Shown: positions 1 through 12,900, counted from the stretch's first letter. The stretch is 64,000 nt of DNA from Pohlia nutans (GCA_022496805.1 CM040089.1:45244372-45308371); one strand, 5' to 3'. Made by a program: numbers and translations. Notes: generated from the letters alone by a model not told the origin.

Positions 1-1270
1 CTCTTTTAAAATCTTTTAAAATTCTTCAACTTTTACGTGATTTTTTTTGGTACTTTGTGAGTGTAGGAAATCAAAACCACATCCGGTCGATTATTTTTTA
101 TTTATTTTGTTTTAAAAAAGGACTAATTCAAAATTGCCGTAGGCGTTGATTTTAGAGTTAAAAGGGCTTTTTGGAATACCCATATCACACCATTACTCAT
201 TTATTGACTCCTCGTATTGATTTGCCAACCAGCCTACATAGAAGTGCCGACCCTTTGGTTTCTCACAAAAAATTTATGAGTTCTTCTTCACTTGCCCATT
301 GCGCTTCTTCCCTCAATCCAAGTGTTCATTCAAATTGTCGTCACAAAATGGTCTTGGAAAATCCGCAATCTCGTCATCTTTCTTTTGGTACCAAACTTGT
401 TAAAGATGGTTGCCCACAACTAAAATTTTCTTCTTGATTCTCACAAAGTAAGGCTTAATTTTTCTTTCACGGGTTAAAGAATAAAAAAAATCCAATTCTA
501 AAATAAAATAAAAATCTTAATAAAAAAAAATTGATTCAATTTTTAAGTTTCATATCAGATGGATTGTAGAATATTTTGGCAACATATTGTTGGAGTGTAG
601 ATGTTCTCAATAAAAAGATTACCAAAAGTCAATTGATCATATATTGGTTTTATTTCAATCATTTCATCTATTTTAAATTTAGAAAAAAAATCAAATTTGA
701 TTGAGAATTTGATACTTATAAGTTGACGTTTAGATTAGTAATGGACGTTTTATGAGTATAACACTTTATTTTATTCAATGTATGGTATACTATTTCATAA
801 TTTTATGAAACAAAAAAATCATGAATTAGTGTACGTATTTATAAAACAATACTTACTAAGCTTTGAATGTTGTGTTGGTTACTTGTTACTTATCAAGTGG
901 CTACTGTAGGTGGTAGGTAGGGTCAACACAAGTGTGCCCAAGTATTTAATTACTTTCAAGAAAGGTTTGGTAGATGTAATATGTGATTTTCTTTTTTCAA
1001 GATTCTCTTTTCCACTATAAAAAAATAAAATTTAAAACCAAAAAAAATCCAATTTTTTTTACATTTGCCAACCCTGCTCTCCACCTATGATATTCCCTGA
1101 AAATATTCTCCAAGTGATGGTGATCCCAAGGTGCACAAATTCAACAAAAAGGATTCATTTACTCGTTGTCACAGTATCTTGGAGTTATATTAATTCATGG
1201 GTGACACTAAATAGCATAAAGAGTGACTCGGACAGTGGGATCTTCCAGGACATCAGATTCCATTGATCGA
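1..1270. other. AT-rich intergenic stretch, no gene seen
   Basis: AT-rich DNA with A/T homopolymer runs. The only open frame (171-437, +) has no recognisable domain, no splice context and ordinary intergenic composition, so I do not call it. No terminal repeats were recognised. Confidence 0.5.
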
Positions 1271-1272
1271 GT

Positions 1273-1398
1273 CTCGCTCGCCCTTTTACTAACAGCTTCG
1301 TATTATCGTGCTCTTTTTACTAAAAAAGTCACTAATCCGCTCACTTTTTACTAAAACGTTACTAATCACCCACTCGCTTTTTACTAGTAAGTTACCAG
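1273..1398 (+). repeat. Degenerate short repeats upstream of the first gene
   Basis: Four imperfect units of the form GCTC(N)CTTTTTACTAAAA followed by GTTACTAATC-like sequence, about 30-40 bp apart. They lie where AT-rich DNA gives way to a GC-rich leader (about 1395-1677), so they sit in the likely promoter or 5' UTR of the gene starting at 1678. A regulatory role is not shown. Confidence 0.5.
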
Positions 1399-1677
1399 TG
1401 TCGCCCTTCTCTCTCGTGACCCTCGTCCCAGCCCCGTCCCAGCGAGAGAGACGAAGCGCCCGCTCGCCATAGCCAGAACTTTCTGGAGCTTTCGAGGATG
1501 CCATGCAATGAATTCTTAAGGCGCCCTGCCCTGACGTGCTCGCCAAAATATACACACGGAGAATTTGGAGCTGATTCCAGGGAGCTGCGCGGGCTCATGA
1601 ACCGTTCCGGGAGGAGGGAGGACACTCATTCATAGCTAGGGTTTGCTGCTGCTGTTTGGACACTACGAGCTTCCACT

Positions 1678-3364
1678 ATGAGCATGTGGGCCGTGCATGC
1701 GAAGCGTAAGGAGCCGGAAGAGACGGTCGTGGAGTTGTTCCGCAATGTGAGCTTGTCGCCACCGAAGAGAGTGCGCGTCACGGTACGCGTCGGTTTCACA
1801 TTGATTTTGAAAGCTAATGTGAGTTGAGTTTTTGTTGTGCTTTTTGTTTGCATAGAATGACGTGCCGAATATTCTTTTATCTTCAATTTGAGTGCTTGAT
1901 CGGCGCGCTGTGGTCGTTGTTCTTATGCACATTCTGTTTTGGTAGGTGTATGTTAGGTTTACATTTTTTTTAGATAAGCATACTGTAATATACAATATTG
2001 CGGTTGTTGATTGAATTTTAGGTGCGGTTGTTGATTAAATTTTAGGTGTGGTTATGCAATTAGTGCGAGTATTCTTTGCTGGAGTTTTTTTCTCTTATTG
2101 ATGTTCGTGAGTTTGCACCTCATAATTCCTTTCGCGAAGCTGAAGTTTGCCTTGGGTAGGGGGATAGTACGGATGGTTATCTCTGCTCTCTTATCGCCAC
2201 TGAATCTGAATTTAAGCCTTACCCTGAGGAAAGGCTTTTTCAGACTTCATTTGTTTCTGTACCAGCAACTTCATTTAGAAGAAAGATGGTTTGGTAGTGG
2301 AGAGTCGTAGGTTAAAATCATCTTCTTCTCTGAAATCACTCGGCAACTATAGAAGTACCCTTAACCCTCTCTAATGACACTGCCTCTGGGGAAATTATTG
2401 GCACTCTCATGCATGTTCTGAAATTGACACGTGGCAGTTGTTCAATAAGATGTGCACACAACGTGACTGATTCTGAGAATATACAGGGAATGTGCAAATT
2501 ACAGAGTTTGTCGTTAGATTGGGTTGAGTGTGCATATCAATGGCTTTTTTCTTCTTCTTTTCAGAAAATAGCATTCGTATTGAAAAGCAGTCTCTTCTGA
2601 TTATAGTAGATTATGATGACTGTGATTTGTATCTGCAGGATTCATGGGTGCCAACCAACTCATGGCCCACACCAAGTTTTGAACCCCAAGTAGAAGTACA
2701 ATTAACACCTCCACAAGCAGATCCATTGATTATTGATGAAGTCCCTGCGGCACCGCCACCATCTCCACCATCACCTCCATCACCACCTGCGAATCGTGCA
2801 ACGGGTGGAACGGATGAAAAGGCTATAATACTGTATAAGCCAGTCAATCCCCCCCTTTTTCCTGGAGGTCCTCCGACAGGGTCACCAGAGACACCATTCA
2901 TAGTAGACACAACTGGAGTGTTGGCTGCTTGCAAGGGTACTGGCAACAGTGGTTCTAGTGTCGATGCTGGCCATGCTTCTTCTGCTCTTAATAGTTCTCC
3001 CGATGCACATATATGGACTGGCCTCTTTGAAGGTAGCCCATTATACTTTCTAGTTTATAGAGAGGGGGATTTCAAGAACTGCGGAGCTGAGTTCATGTGT
3101 GGCCTGCCCCTCTTTTGATAGGGCTTGTCAGACGTCAACTCAGACCTGGTTCAGGATGGGGTATATAGCCGTGAATGGAGGGGAGCTTCCTGAAATGTGT
3201 TGACGGATTAAGGTCGATGTGTGTATTTACGGCTTTTCGTAGTCGTTGTCATGGAGCAAAGAAGCGGGGAGCAGTCTCTTTTCTGTTTGGTATTTCTCCA
3301 TTGTAGCTGAACTGTAGGTGATAATTTTTTTTGTCTGCGACCGACATTGAACTAATTGATGACT

Positions 3365-3404
<40 letters not shown>

Positions 3405-3829
3405 CCCTTGATCTTCATGGTAGAAAACCAATGCTGCCAACAAGAAGGCTCCAAAGGACCTCATCATGCTCATCCTTGCCTCAATATTCTTCTTCTATGG
3501 ATGACAGTTCAATGGAGGAAGAGACTGATCCTCAACCCAGCAGTCAGCTAGCTCTCATACCATACTCCCCTTCGCCTTTTCTGGCCACGGCTGCCACCAC
3601 TGCTGTTCAATCCGCATCCAACGCGGTATCGAACGCAGACCTCAACGAAGAAATGGTCGATGATGTTGACGCTATGGACGTGACGGAAGAGAGCATGCCT
3701 GCTGGAGATGGAGTTCCCCCTGAATCTGGTTCTCAGTTTGGAAGTCCCATACCGACTTTTGGGACGGCGCAGTGGGAGCCCTGTGATATGTTCAAAGCAC
3801 CGTATTCGAAGGTGATGTGGTCGCATTGA
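1678..3829 (+). CDS. Proline/serine-rich protein of unknown function (3 exons, 275 aa)
   Basis: Exons 1678-1782, 2639-2936 and 3405-3829 join in frame with GT-AG introns (phases 0 and 1) and end in TGA. I do not recognise the family. Visible features: an N-terminal block (residues 1-35) with a basic patch KRVRV near 30-34 that could be a nuclear localisation signal; a region rich in Pro with SPP repeats (about 71-85); a Ser-rich and acidic middle (SSS, EEET, VDDVDAMD); and a Trp-containing C-terminus (AQWEPCDMF, VMWSH). No transmembrane segment or signal peptide is apparent and the composition suggests disorder. Start: first ATG after the GC-rich leader; a second in-frame ATG follows two codons later at 1684. 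The acceptor of exon 3 lies straight after a (GT)n tract, so its splicing could be inefficient. Intron-retaining reading from exon 2 would stay open only to 3118. Confidence is high that this is a gene and low on any function. Confidence 0.75.
3367..3402 (+). repeat. (GT)n microsatellite at a splice acceptor
   Basis: About 17-18 uninterrupted GT dinucleotides ending in GCAG, the acceptor of exon 3 of the unknown three-exon gene. The usual pyrimidine tract is replaced by alternating purine-pyrimidine sequence, and the tract is likely length-polymorphic. Confidence 0.95.
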
Positions 3830-4341
3830 AGCCTGGGAAGAACCGACTACAACTTCTTTGACCATTTTGAACCTCATGGGCTTCACTGAAGGTCGACCAA
3901 AATCGGGACTAGCTTGAGGACCGGGGGTCCAATCTAGAGTCTGTACCTAGAGTTTCTGTACCTATGATGTCACAGTATCCACGTCACTGAAGCTATGGTG
4001 GTGTGCTATATGTACAATGAAGAAGTGACTGCAGCTCTGAACCAAGGTACTCAGCTCTGTAGTTTGTATCATGTTTCCCTCTGCTCTTCTTGATACTTCC
4101 AAAACAAAAGCATTTAATGTGCTCATGCTGGTGATTTTGCTAGAGCGCTAGTTGGATCTTCTTGTGTCGATCTTTAGGGGTTTGATAAATTTTCACTTCC
4201 CGTCTTCTCACATCAACAACATAATGAGCTCCAGGATGGTGAAATTTGCCTTGAGACCAATTGTTATTAGACGTTACCGTTGAGGACAAGTCCCTAATCT
4301 TAGCAACTTGACTTTGCAGCCATTGAACTCTCACATGCACC
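3830..4341 (+). other. 3' flank of the three-exon gene
   Basis: Non-coding DNA after the stop. No canonical AATAAA was noted close to the stop; AATGAA at about 4016 is a plausible weak plant polyadenylation signal. No further gene seen. Confidence 0.35.
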
Positions 4342-4372
4342 TTAACCCTTAAACGTCTAGGATTTTTCCTCA
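4342..4372 (+). mobile_element. Solo left end of a TTAA element
   Basis: TTAACCCTTAAACGTC, identical over 16 bases to the left end of the complete element at 7350. No matching right end was found before the next elements, so this is a truncated copy or an end whose partner has decayed. Confidence 0.45.
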
Positions 4373-4699
4373 TTTTTGAGTATGCATGGTCAAAGTTTAG
4401 TTGATTTCAGGATATTCAATTTTTTTTATGTGAATATCTCACCTAATATTGACTATTTTATGAAATAAACAACTCCAATAGATGGGTTGGGAATTTTTGG
4501 AAGGGGATTATTTTTTATTTATTGCTGAAAACATCATTTTGGATATATTTTGCTAAAATCATGTGCTTGGTGATATAGTTTCTAATCTTTTGTAAGAGTG
4601 ATTCTGATTGCAGACTCGGTCATTTTTTATGAACAGGTCTGTCACTGAGATTTGATTGCTTCTATTTGTTTTTGCCATCTTCTCTTTGCACTGCAATTA

Positions 4700-5024
4700 G
4701 AGTTATCTGCAAAGTCCTTCAAAGTTTGAAGAAGATACCTAGAATTTTGCTATTATATAATTTTATTCGGTTACTCCAAATAGTTAAAAAGTATGAAAGA
4801 TCTTGGTGGTCTACAATTATTAGGTGTGTAAGAGCTTGGTGATCTTCAAAATCATGTGAAACTTTTTTGGGCACCAAAAGAGGAGTTCAAAAAAGTTTCA
4901 TATGACTTTGAAGACCACCAAGCTCTTCCATACCTTTTAACTATTTGGAGAGACCAAATAAGACTATATTAAAACAAAATTCTAGGTATCTCTTTCAAAG
5001 TTTGAAGGACTTTGTGGATAACTC
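4700..5024. mobile_element. Foldback MITE, TA target site
   Basis: Nearly palindromic 325-bp element: the two halves are inverted copies of about 150 bp around a short loop (about 4855-4885). Ends are GAGTTATC...GATAACTC, flanked by TA on both sides. A related element lies at 9298-9644. The TA duplication suggests Tc1/mariner-superfamily mobilisation, but the transposase is unknown. Confidence 0.8.
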
Positions 5025-5514
5025 TATTGTTGGTGAATCTTATGAAAATTCTGTTTTTAGCCTCATTCCTTATGATTGTTTTTGCCATCTTCACATTGCA
5101 TGGCAGTTGGTGAATTTTATGAAAACTATAGTTTTGTGTTTTGTTTGTAATGGAGTAGCAATTACGGAAGAATTATATTTCAAAATTGACAAAATGTAGA
5201 AAAGTTATCATTCTTACCATTGAGTGGATAATGTAGTTTGTTGTAAGGACTGGCAAAAAAATACTTATAAGAAGAGAAGGCCAAATATTTAGGAAGTTAT
5301 TTTTTCAAAAAAATATATTCTGTATAGTGAAATAAGAAAATCTTGAATAATATTCATAGAATTTGACATTTGTTGCAAATTAATTTTCCCAAAAGAATCA
5401 TTATTCAGTATAAGATATTGATCCTAATGGCTGGGTATGGTAACTAAGTGTGGGATAGAGGGAGAATTGATCTTGCAATTAAATTCAATCTAACTCATAT
5501 GGGTTTTGGACTTA

Positions 5515-5762
5515 GAGCATCCACAATTAACCCTCTAAACTAAATTTTTAGACTAAATTTGAAGTGCCTTTTAAATTTTTTGGACATTTGATGGGATGTG
5601 TCTAAATCAACCAATGTCCAAATCTAAACTTCTTGTACTTTCTCTATGCATTTTTAAATGCGCTTCTATGATAATGTTCTAATGGGTCTAATTCCTTGTT
5701 TGTATTAATAAATAAATTAATTAATACGCCGGGCCCTTTTAGAGGGTCCATTGAGGATGCCC
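5515..5762. mobile_element. PIF/Harbinger-type MITE, TTA duplication
   Basis: 248-bp element with terminal inverted repeats GAGCATCC...CCCTCTAAA and TTTAGAGGG...GGATGCCC, flanked by TTA on both sides. A 3-bp TWA duplication and this style of end are typical of Tourist-like MITEs. Related sequence occurs at 42876-43369. Confidence 0.75.
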
Positions 5763-6122
5763 TTACAAGATAAAGTGCATTTTTATTATTTGGTGGATTT
5801 TGAAGCTCTATTGCGCATGGCATACTATTTTATTTTGAAAGCTTCTTTATACTTTAATTTTTTTAATTAAAAATAAAGATAATTTTTTTAATAGTATTTA
5901 TTTTTAATTGAAGAAACTTTCTACAATTTAAAAAATAAATAAAATCTCTAGGCTAGTGTGATCTTGTTCTTGAAAGACAATAAGCATCTAAAGATGGTTT
6001 TTATTATTAATTTATTTTAGCGTTTGTTGGAGCTTCTAGGCAATTGAAACAAGATTCAAGACTTTTTTGGTGTGTATTTTTTGAATATCATATGAACTAA
6101 TTATGAATTTTGAAAGTGTTGA

Positions 6123-6710
6123 TTAACCCCTAAATGTCACAGTGTCCAGAAACTGGACGATTAACAGATTCAAACCTTCCCTACGTTCTCATCAATGCTT
6201 GGATGAAAGTCATCTAAATTTTTAGAGATACTTCACTAAGTTGTCGTCCTATCTAATGGTTGGATTTAGTCATACTTGAGTACATATATTTCTAAAATTA
6301 CAAATGTAGAAGTATGTCAAGTCGTTGACCAAGCCAAAATTGCATTGACTGTAGTTCAAAAGTGGCCTTGCAAAAATGAGGTCATAGATTTAAGAAACAC
6401 AAAATTTTTAAAAAATCACCATGTTATAGAGTATCTCATTTCAAATTCATTCCAACAAATTTCACTCAAAAAATATTAAAATTTTGTTTGTAATCGAATT
6501 TAGAAGGAATTTTTAATTTTAACTTTCAAATTTTATAATTAAATATTGGTGATAGTATTAGTGAATCAAACTGTACGGATGGAATCTAAAATTCAAAATG
6601 TAGAACTTTCATTTGTATATCAATTCCAAAATATTCTTCAAAATAGTAGCTTATGATGCTTTTTCTCAAATTGTCAATTCCAGGGACATCCAGGTACATT
6701 TAGGGGTTAA
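6123..6710. mobile_element. TTAA element (piggyBac-like MITE), A family
   Basis: Starts TTAACCCCTAAATGTC and ends CATTTAGGGGTTAA. The interior resembles the elements at 36298, 41858 and 48795; its left end also resembles the 41299 family. No coding capacity. See the first finding for the superfamily argument. Confidence 0.75.
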
Positions 6711-7349
6711 AGATATATCCAAAATAGATCCTAGTATTAGGGCTCGTCTTAGAGTTTACATTATAAGCAAAAACTCTAGGAATTACTTACTCAGTTGTGG
6801 GTAAGAGTCACAATTATATATTAGATATTAGATCATTTACTTTATATAAAGATACAACATGAGGAAGGTTGAGGAAAACAAAAAAGTACATTATGTAAAA
6901 TATTTACATCTATAACCATTACTAACAATGAGTATAGTCGATTCCTTCCAATTTCCTACATGAATAACTTCCAACATTATTGTATATATACCATTGATCC
7001 TTTATCCAGTGGCCATCGAACCAAAGGTGGGTCAAACAAACATTTTATTCATGGTGGTCTCGAAAGGAGACATAAGTTCTTAGGTACTACTCGTACTATT
7101 TACTACTATGGAGATGGGACCAGATCAATACATTTGTGCTGAATATTTCATTATTTTCAAAAATATATTCAAAAATTAAGGTTTGACAAATAAAATGGTT
7201 TTGAATATTTGTGAGTATTCTCTTTTTTACCTAACAAAAATATTTTTAATAAAAAAGTACTTTTCCAAAAAAGTTAGCAATCAATTTCAAAAATATTTTA
7301 TATTGACCCTACATGCATAATAGAAGTTTAATTTGGTGATAAAAAGTCT

Positions 7350-7740
7350 TTAACCCTTAAACGTCAAGAGGGCCTGGGCGGGGCAACCCGGAAGGTATCT
7401 AAATATTTTTGGAGAAAAAAAAAAAAAAAGGAAAAAGGAAAAAAAAACAGAAAAAACGACTCTGTTGGCCAGCCACTGTTGCGGCACTGTTGCACTGCGG
7501 CACTTTTTCAAAAACGACTTTTACTGCCCAACTTCAACTCCTATTCACTCCAACTACTTTGATTGCTTGTGGATGATTCCACAAGCTCCCAAATGAGGCG
7601 CAAATCAAGAATCTAAATTGCTTTTCAATAGCTTTCCAATGCACCAATTCTCTCTTGATTTGGTTGAGAAAAACTACTTTTTTCCTCAATTATTCCTTTA
7701 TAACAAGCCCGTGGGGCTTGCTTTGACGTTTAAGGGTTAA
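7350..7740. mobile_element. TTAA element with perfect 18-bp terminal repeats
   Basis: Begins TTAACCCTTAAACGTCAA and ends with its exact inverse, TTGACGTTTAAGGGTTAA. 391 bp, non-coding, with an A-rich tract and a GC-rich patch near the left end. Its right TTAA is also the left TTAA of the next element. Confidence 0.85.
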
Positions 7741-8320
7741 CCCCTAAAGGACCAAGGTTGGTATTCCAAGTTCGGTTAGCTTAGTGTGGAATGAGTATTG
7801 ATCCTCAATTTTTGAGATTTTTTGTGGCAATTCTACTCTTTGTAACAAAGATGGGATGGTAATTTGCATATATAGGTGATATATAGATCAAAAGATACAA
7901 TCATGCAAATGTAAAAAACCTAATTGCGGGCAACTCCTGAAAATTTGCATACTAGGAGCTATGCATTGAATTCTTGTACACAATGAGCTAACACCCCCAT
8001 ATACACAACTGCCAAATTCATTTTACCAAATCTGAGACTAAACTTTGCATTTTGTGCATTTTCAAAAAGTTTCAAACTCAGGCAAGGGCCTAAAAAAGAA
8101 GTGCAGCCAACTTTGTAGTTTATAATTTTACTATTAAAGAACCTTGAATGGTTGAAAATTTGTAGGTGCTAAGAAATTCAAATTGGTTGAAGTATCCTAT
8201 GGTTGAATCGGTCAAAAAGGGTTTAAATCAAAAACTATTTGCCATTTTATGAGAAAGAGTACTTTTAGGCAGCTTTGGAGTGTTAGGAGAGAAACATAGT
8301 TGTGGTCCTTTAGAGGTCAA
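7737..8320. mobile_element. TTAA element abutting the previous one
   Basis: Begins TTAACCCCTAAAGGACCA and ends TGGTCCTTTAGAGGTCAA, so the right TTAA has decayed to TCAA. 584 bp, non-coding. It shares its left TTAA with the element at 7350-7740. Confidence 0.7.
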
Positions 8321-8848
8321 GGCACCTACTGGACCAGAACGGGGTGGGTGCTTTTAGGTGCCTCTACTTTAAAACACATTTTTTTGGATGAACCAACCTT
8401 TTGTTAGCTGACGAAATAAAGTCAAAAGAAAAATTATTTATAGAAATAGGCTACATTTGGACCTAAAATTCATTCTTTTATTGCCAAAATATTCATCCTT
8501 GTTAATATATTTTCATCCATTTGGAAAAAATCATTCAATTATGACAACTTCATTCATAATCTAGATGAAAATGCTACAATGTTTGTTTCATTGGTGTCAC
8601 CTAGTGATTTATTTATTTTTAAATTTCAGCAAAGGGATCTTAGGGCTATAGTCACAAGGGTGAAGGTGCATTGTTGGCTAATTTCTGTTACTATGGTAAG
8701 CGACACGTGTGGCTACATTCTAAAATTGAAGTACATTGTTTTGGCTCAATCATGAACATCGTATTATAAATTATTGGCTAACTTTGCTAGCAAGGCCGAC
8801 TTTAATTAGAATGCATTGTGTAAGTTTCGAGGCGCATAGAGTCCGTGT

Positions 8849-9017
8849 GGCGCCAATCCAAAACTTAACTTGATTTCTTTGCAATGCCCTAAAACCACAT
8901 GGTTATATGACACGGGCTACTTCCAGCGCATGGCACCAACCCCAAACCCTAACTTGATCTCATTGCAATGCACTAAAACTATATAGTTACATGACACGTG
9001 CTACTTCTAACGCATGA
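8849..9017. repeat. Two-copy tandem repeat, 83-bp period
   Basis: Two adjacent imperfect copies, each beginning GGCRCCAA and running through CTTGATYTC, TGCAATG, CTAAAAC and ATGACACG to CTACTTC. Roughly 80% identical by eye. Function unknown. Confidence 0.75.
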
Positions 9018-9297
9018 ACGTGATACTTGTAGTTTGGCTACAAACCAGTTGGCCACTAAGAGAAATTCATCTAAGGTTGGGCTACGACCCATTGTTCAAT
9101 GTTGTAAACTTCACTACCACACCTTCCTCACGACACGAACTCTAGCTAAAATTTCCATTTTATTCATTATTTTCTTTTGTTGAAATTAGCCAACCACTTC
9201 AAAATGTAACAATCGGGATATTTTAAGTTGAAAATATCACCGGCGCCACATATTTTAAAAATGAAAAATTGTAGAAAAATCCATGGGATGGACAATA

Positions 9298-9644
9298 GAG
9301 TTATCCGCTAACTCACCTTGAGTTTGTATAAGATACCATGAATTTTGCTTTAATATTCTGTTATTTGTTCACTCCAAATAGTTAAAAGGTATGGAAGAAT
9401 TTGGTGGTCTTTCATTATTACCTTAAGTGTGTAAGAGCTCGGTGATCTCTAAACTCAAGGAGAATTCAAAAAATGTTTATTTTGATGGCAAAAGAAGTTC
9501 TCCGTGAGTTTAGAGACCACCTAATAATGACAGACCACCAAATTCTTCCATACCTTTTAACTATTTGAAATGAACAAAAAAGAGTATATTAAAGCAAAAT
9601 TCATGGTATCTTATTCAAACTCAAGGTGACTTAGCGGATAACTC
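9298..9644. mobile_element. Foldback MITE, second member of the GAGTTATC family
   Basis: 347-bp near-palindrome with ends GAGTTATCCGC and GCGGATAACTC flanked by TA. Same architecture and similar ends to 4700-5024. It ends about 300 bp before the helicase start codon, so it may sit in that gene's promoter region. Confidence 0.8.
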
Positions 9645-9944
9645 TAGTGACACATAAAAATTTGTAACTTTATTGGATCCTACACTACAATACGTGAGTG
9701 TCAGTGGTATGCGCCGCTGAAGCCCACACAGGAAAATCGTTTCAAATTCTTCTTCACATCATGCCACTCTCCGTCGTCACTGTGCCCAAGGTGGGCTGCG
9801 TAGTAACTCTCTTCTGGCAGTCAATTGCAATGGCCGACGTAACTCTCTCCCGCTGAAAGCGCCGATCCTTCATCGATTATCATGTGGCGATGTCTTCTAT
9901 GACAACAACAGGAATTGCTTTGAAAGCTTCTTCGGATCTTGCTC

Positions 9945-12900
9945 ATGGAGGCATCTTCGTCGTCATCGTCATACTTTGAGGACGAAATCGACGATTTGGT
10001 GCTGCTGATGATGATGCAGACCCTGGAGGAGTCCCAGCGCTCCGGCATTTTTCTCACTCCCGAGCAGCAGCTGGTTCTCAACTTCGTGCAGGATGGCAAG
10101 GTAACTTATTAGGGTAACTTACTGTAGACTACTTTAGGTTCAATTGTATGGTATTTCTTTCGAGAAATGGCGGGCCTGAGTTTGTTGTTGTTGGGGGCGG
10201 AAACAGAATGTCTTCTTCACTGGCTCTGGAGGAACAGGAAAAACGCTCCTTCTTCAGCGCATCCTTCTCTTCTTCAAAGAAAAGTATGTCGAAGCAAGCG
10301 ACGTGGTTATCACCGCCCCAACCGGCATTGCAGGTGCGTTTGTTTTTAGGGTTTAGGGTTTCTCTGGTTTTGCTTCATCCTTCTAACTTCTAACCCCTAA
10401 ACAAGACTAAAGAACCCCGAATTGAACCTCATTTTTTTAGTAGGTTCTATTTGGACTTCCCTTTCTTCAAATTTATTTGTGACCAACACATGCAATGTTC
10501 TTCATTGTTTCCGGTGATAGAAATTTTGGTCCTAGCTGTATTATATTTTCCACAATATGATCGATTGAAGAACTTGTCATTTTAAAACCAAGAATCCTTT
10601 GTCCTTTAGAGGCTAATGGCTTGTTGTTGTGTCACCCTGTACAATCTAATGTGGCCTTGAGTTTTGGAATGTTTGAAGGCATATTCAATTCATGTGTTTT
10701 GTTCTTTCTCTGGGACTCACATAATACATGTGTGGGGGACGTGGGATGGTCAGCCATACCCATTGGAGGGTCCACTATACACAGGGCAACAGGAATCGGC
10801 ATACCACGGAGGAAACAAGATTTTGGCAGGATGTGGAAGAAACCAAACAGAGACAAGTGGCGCCGAGCTCAAGTCTGGATCATTGACGAAATCTCCATGG
10901 TGAGTGCTGAGTTGCTGGACTACTTGGAGCAGACCATCAGGACCATTCGGTCAGACCAACGCCCTTTTGGTGGTCTTCAGGTACGGGTATTTTTTTCCGG
11001 TGCAAGTGTTTTGCCCTTCCTTCTCAATGCCTGGACACTCATCCCATCCATTATTTTGGATATAGTAGGTCTTGCACCTACGGAATGCAACTTCTAATCA
11101 TACTCGAGAATGGTGGGCTTGCTTTCTAGTCAGTCATTTACTGCATGAAGGTTTTTGGAAATTTTAATGCAAAAAGAACAAAAATAAGGACAGTGTAACT
11201 GCCAGGCTTTGTCCTAATCTTCTTCTTTATATTTGTTGTAAATATTTTAGCATATATGTTGTATTAGGAGAGTACATTGCTTGCAAATTTAAGTTTTTTT
11301 TAGTTTAGTTAGCGTTGTATGAAAAGTATGTTTTGAATCATCCAAAAGTGGGCAGTGTGAAAAGGGTGCGCAATAGGAAGTGGACTCTCAGAAATGAGTG
11401 TAAATTGATGGGTAGTCTTTGTCAAAGGAACAAAGCTAGTAAAGAACATCTGATTTATAAAGAAGGCATACAATAATCCAGGCCACTAAAATAACTGGAT
11501 AGATTCACCGCAAGCGAGAGATTGTTGGCTTGTAATTTATCAATCAATGTTTTGCAGGTTATATTTGCAGGCGACTTTTTTCAACTACAACCGGTGCAGG
11601 AGAGAATGCAAATGGACGAAGATCAATTTATGAACAGAGGTCTGGCATTTGAGGCACCTGCATGGCACAGAGCCAACTTGGCCATGGTCATCTTGAAAAA
11701 CGTCTTCCGTCAGGTGGGTTCTAAAGCTTATTCACAACTGATACGCATATTTGATACGCTTAATACACAATTGATATAATATGTACTAGGTAACCGTTGT
11801 CTAGAGCAAGGTTACCATGAATAGTCAAGCCGCAAGCTTACCATGAATATGAATAGTCAAGTCTTGTAGCAGTGAGACTATTTGCTCCAAACAACGGTTA
11901 CCAGATAACCATCGTTGGGAGTGTTGAGTTGACTCATATTCATAGGAGTAAATGGACGGAGTTTTCATATCCATGGGGTGAATGGATGGAGATTTCTCTC
12001 AATGGTTATGGTTTTTGGTTTTTCAATAGCATATATTCCTCACAGGCTTGAATGTTTTTTCCTGAGCTAATTTGATTGGTATTGAAATGCAGGGAGATAA
12101 CACTTTTATTCAGATGTTGAATGGTATTAGAACTGGGGAGAATCCAACAGCATTAGAAGTGATTGGCAAGCGGTGCTTGAGAGAACTTCCTGTGGTAGAT
12201 GGGATTAAGCCAACAATCCTCTATTCAAAGTGAGTGAAATCCTCTGTATGCATTTTCTCAAGTAGCTCCTAGAAAACAAAACTACAAACTCTATTATAAG
12301 GTCGATTCAAAGAGCATTGATGATGCAATTTACTTGTGATTTCTGTGATTATGTGATGGTGCATCTCTTGTTGTCTCAGGAACAAGGATGCTGATGAACA
12401 CAACATCAAAGAATTAAATAATTTGCCAGATGAGCCGGATGACCAGCTCATTGACAAATTTGGTTCAAATCCATTCCTTCAGCGACGACGGATGATATTA
12501 ATTGCCAATGATAAAAATATTCCTAACGAACCAGAGGGCCGTGATCCAGATGTCTATAGAGAGCAGTTTAACCAGTTGAAGACTTCAGAGTTTTGGGCAC
12601 ATTGTCATGCGATTGAAAAGATTACCCTCAAAGTTGGCGCGCAAGTATGACACCTGAATTTTTTTAACTCAATTCTCAGGCTTGAGTTTTTGATTGCTGC
12701 ATTTCAGCAGATTCATATATAGAATCACACTTGCAAGACAATTGGTGTTGATATGTGAATTTATGGACGCTGCATTTTTATTACTGCCGATCCCAATCCA
12801 ACTATACACTAGTTCTTCCAATTCCTTTGATAGTCACACCAATTTATATAAGCTCAAACGATGATTTTATGCAGGTGATGTTATTGCGGAACTTGGAACT

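Noticed and set aside
10621..11097. 158-codon single-frame reading as an independent gene
   Set aside because: Only 10754-10980 is coding (helicase exon 3); the rest is intron sequence read through.
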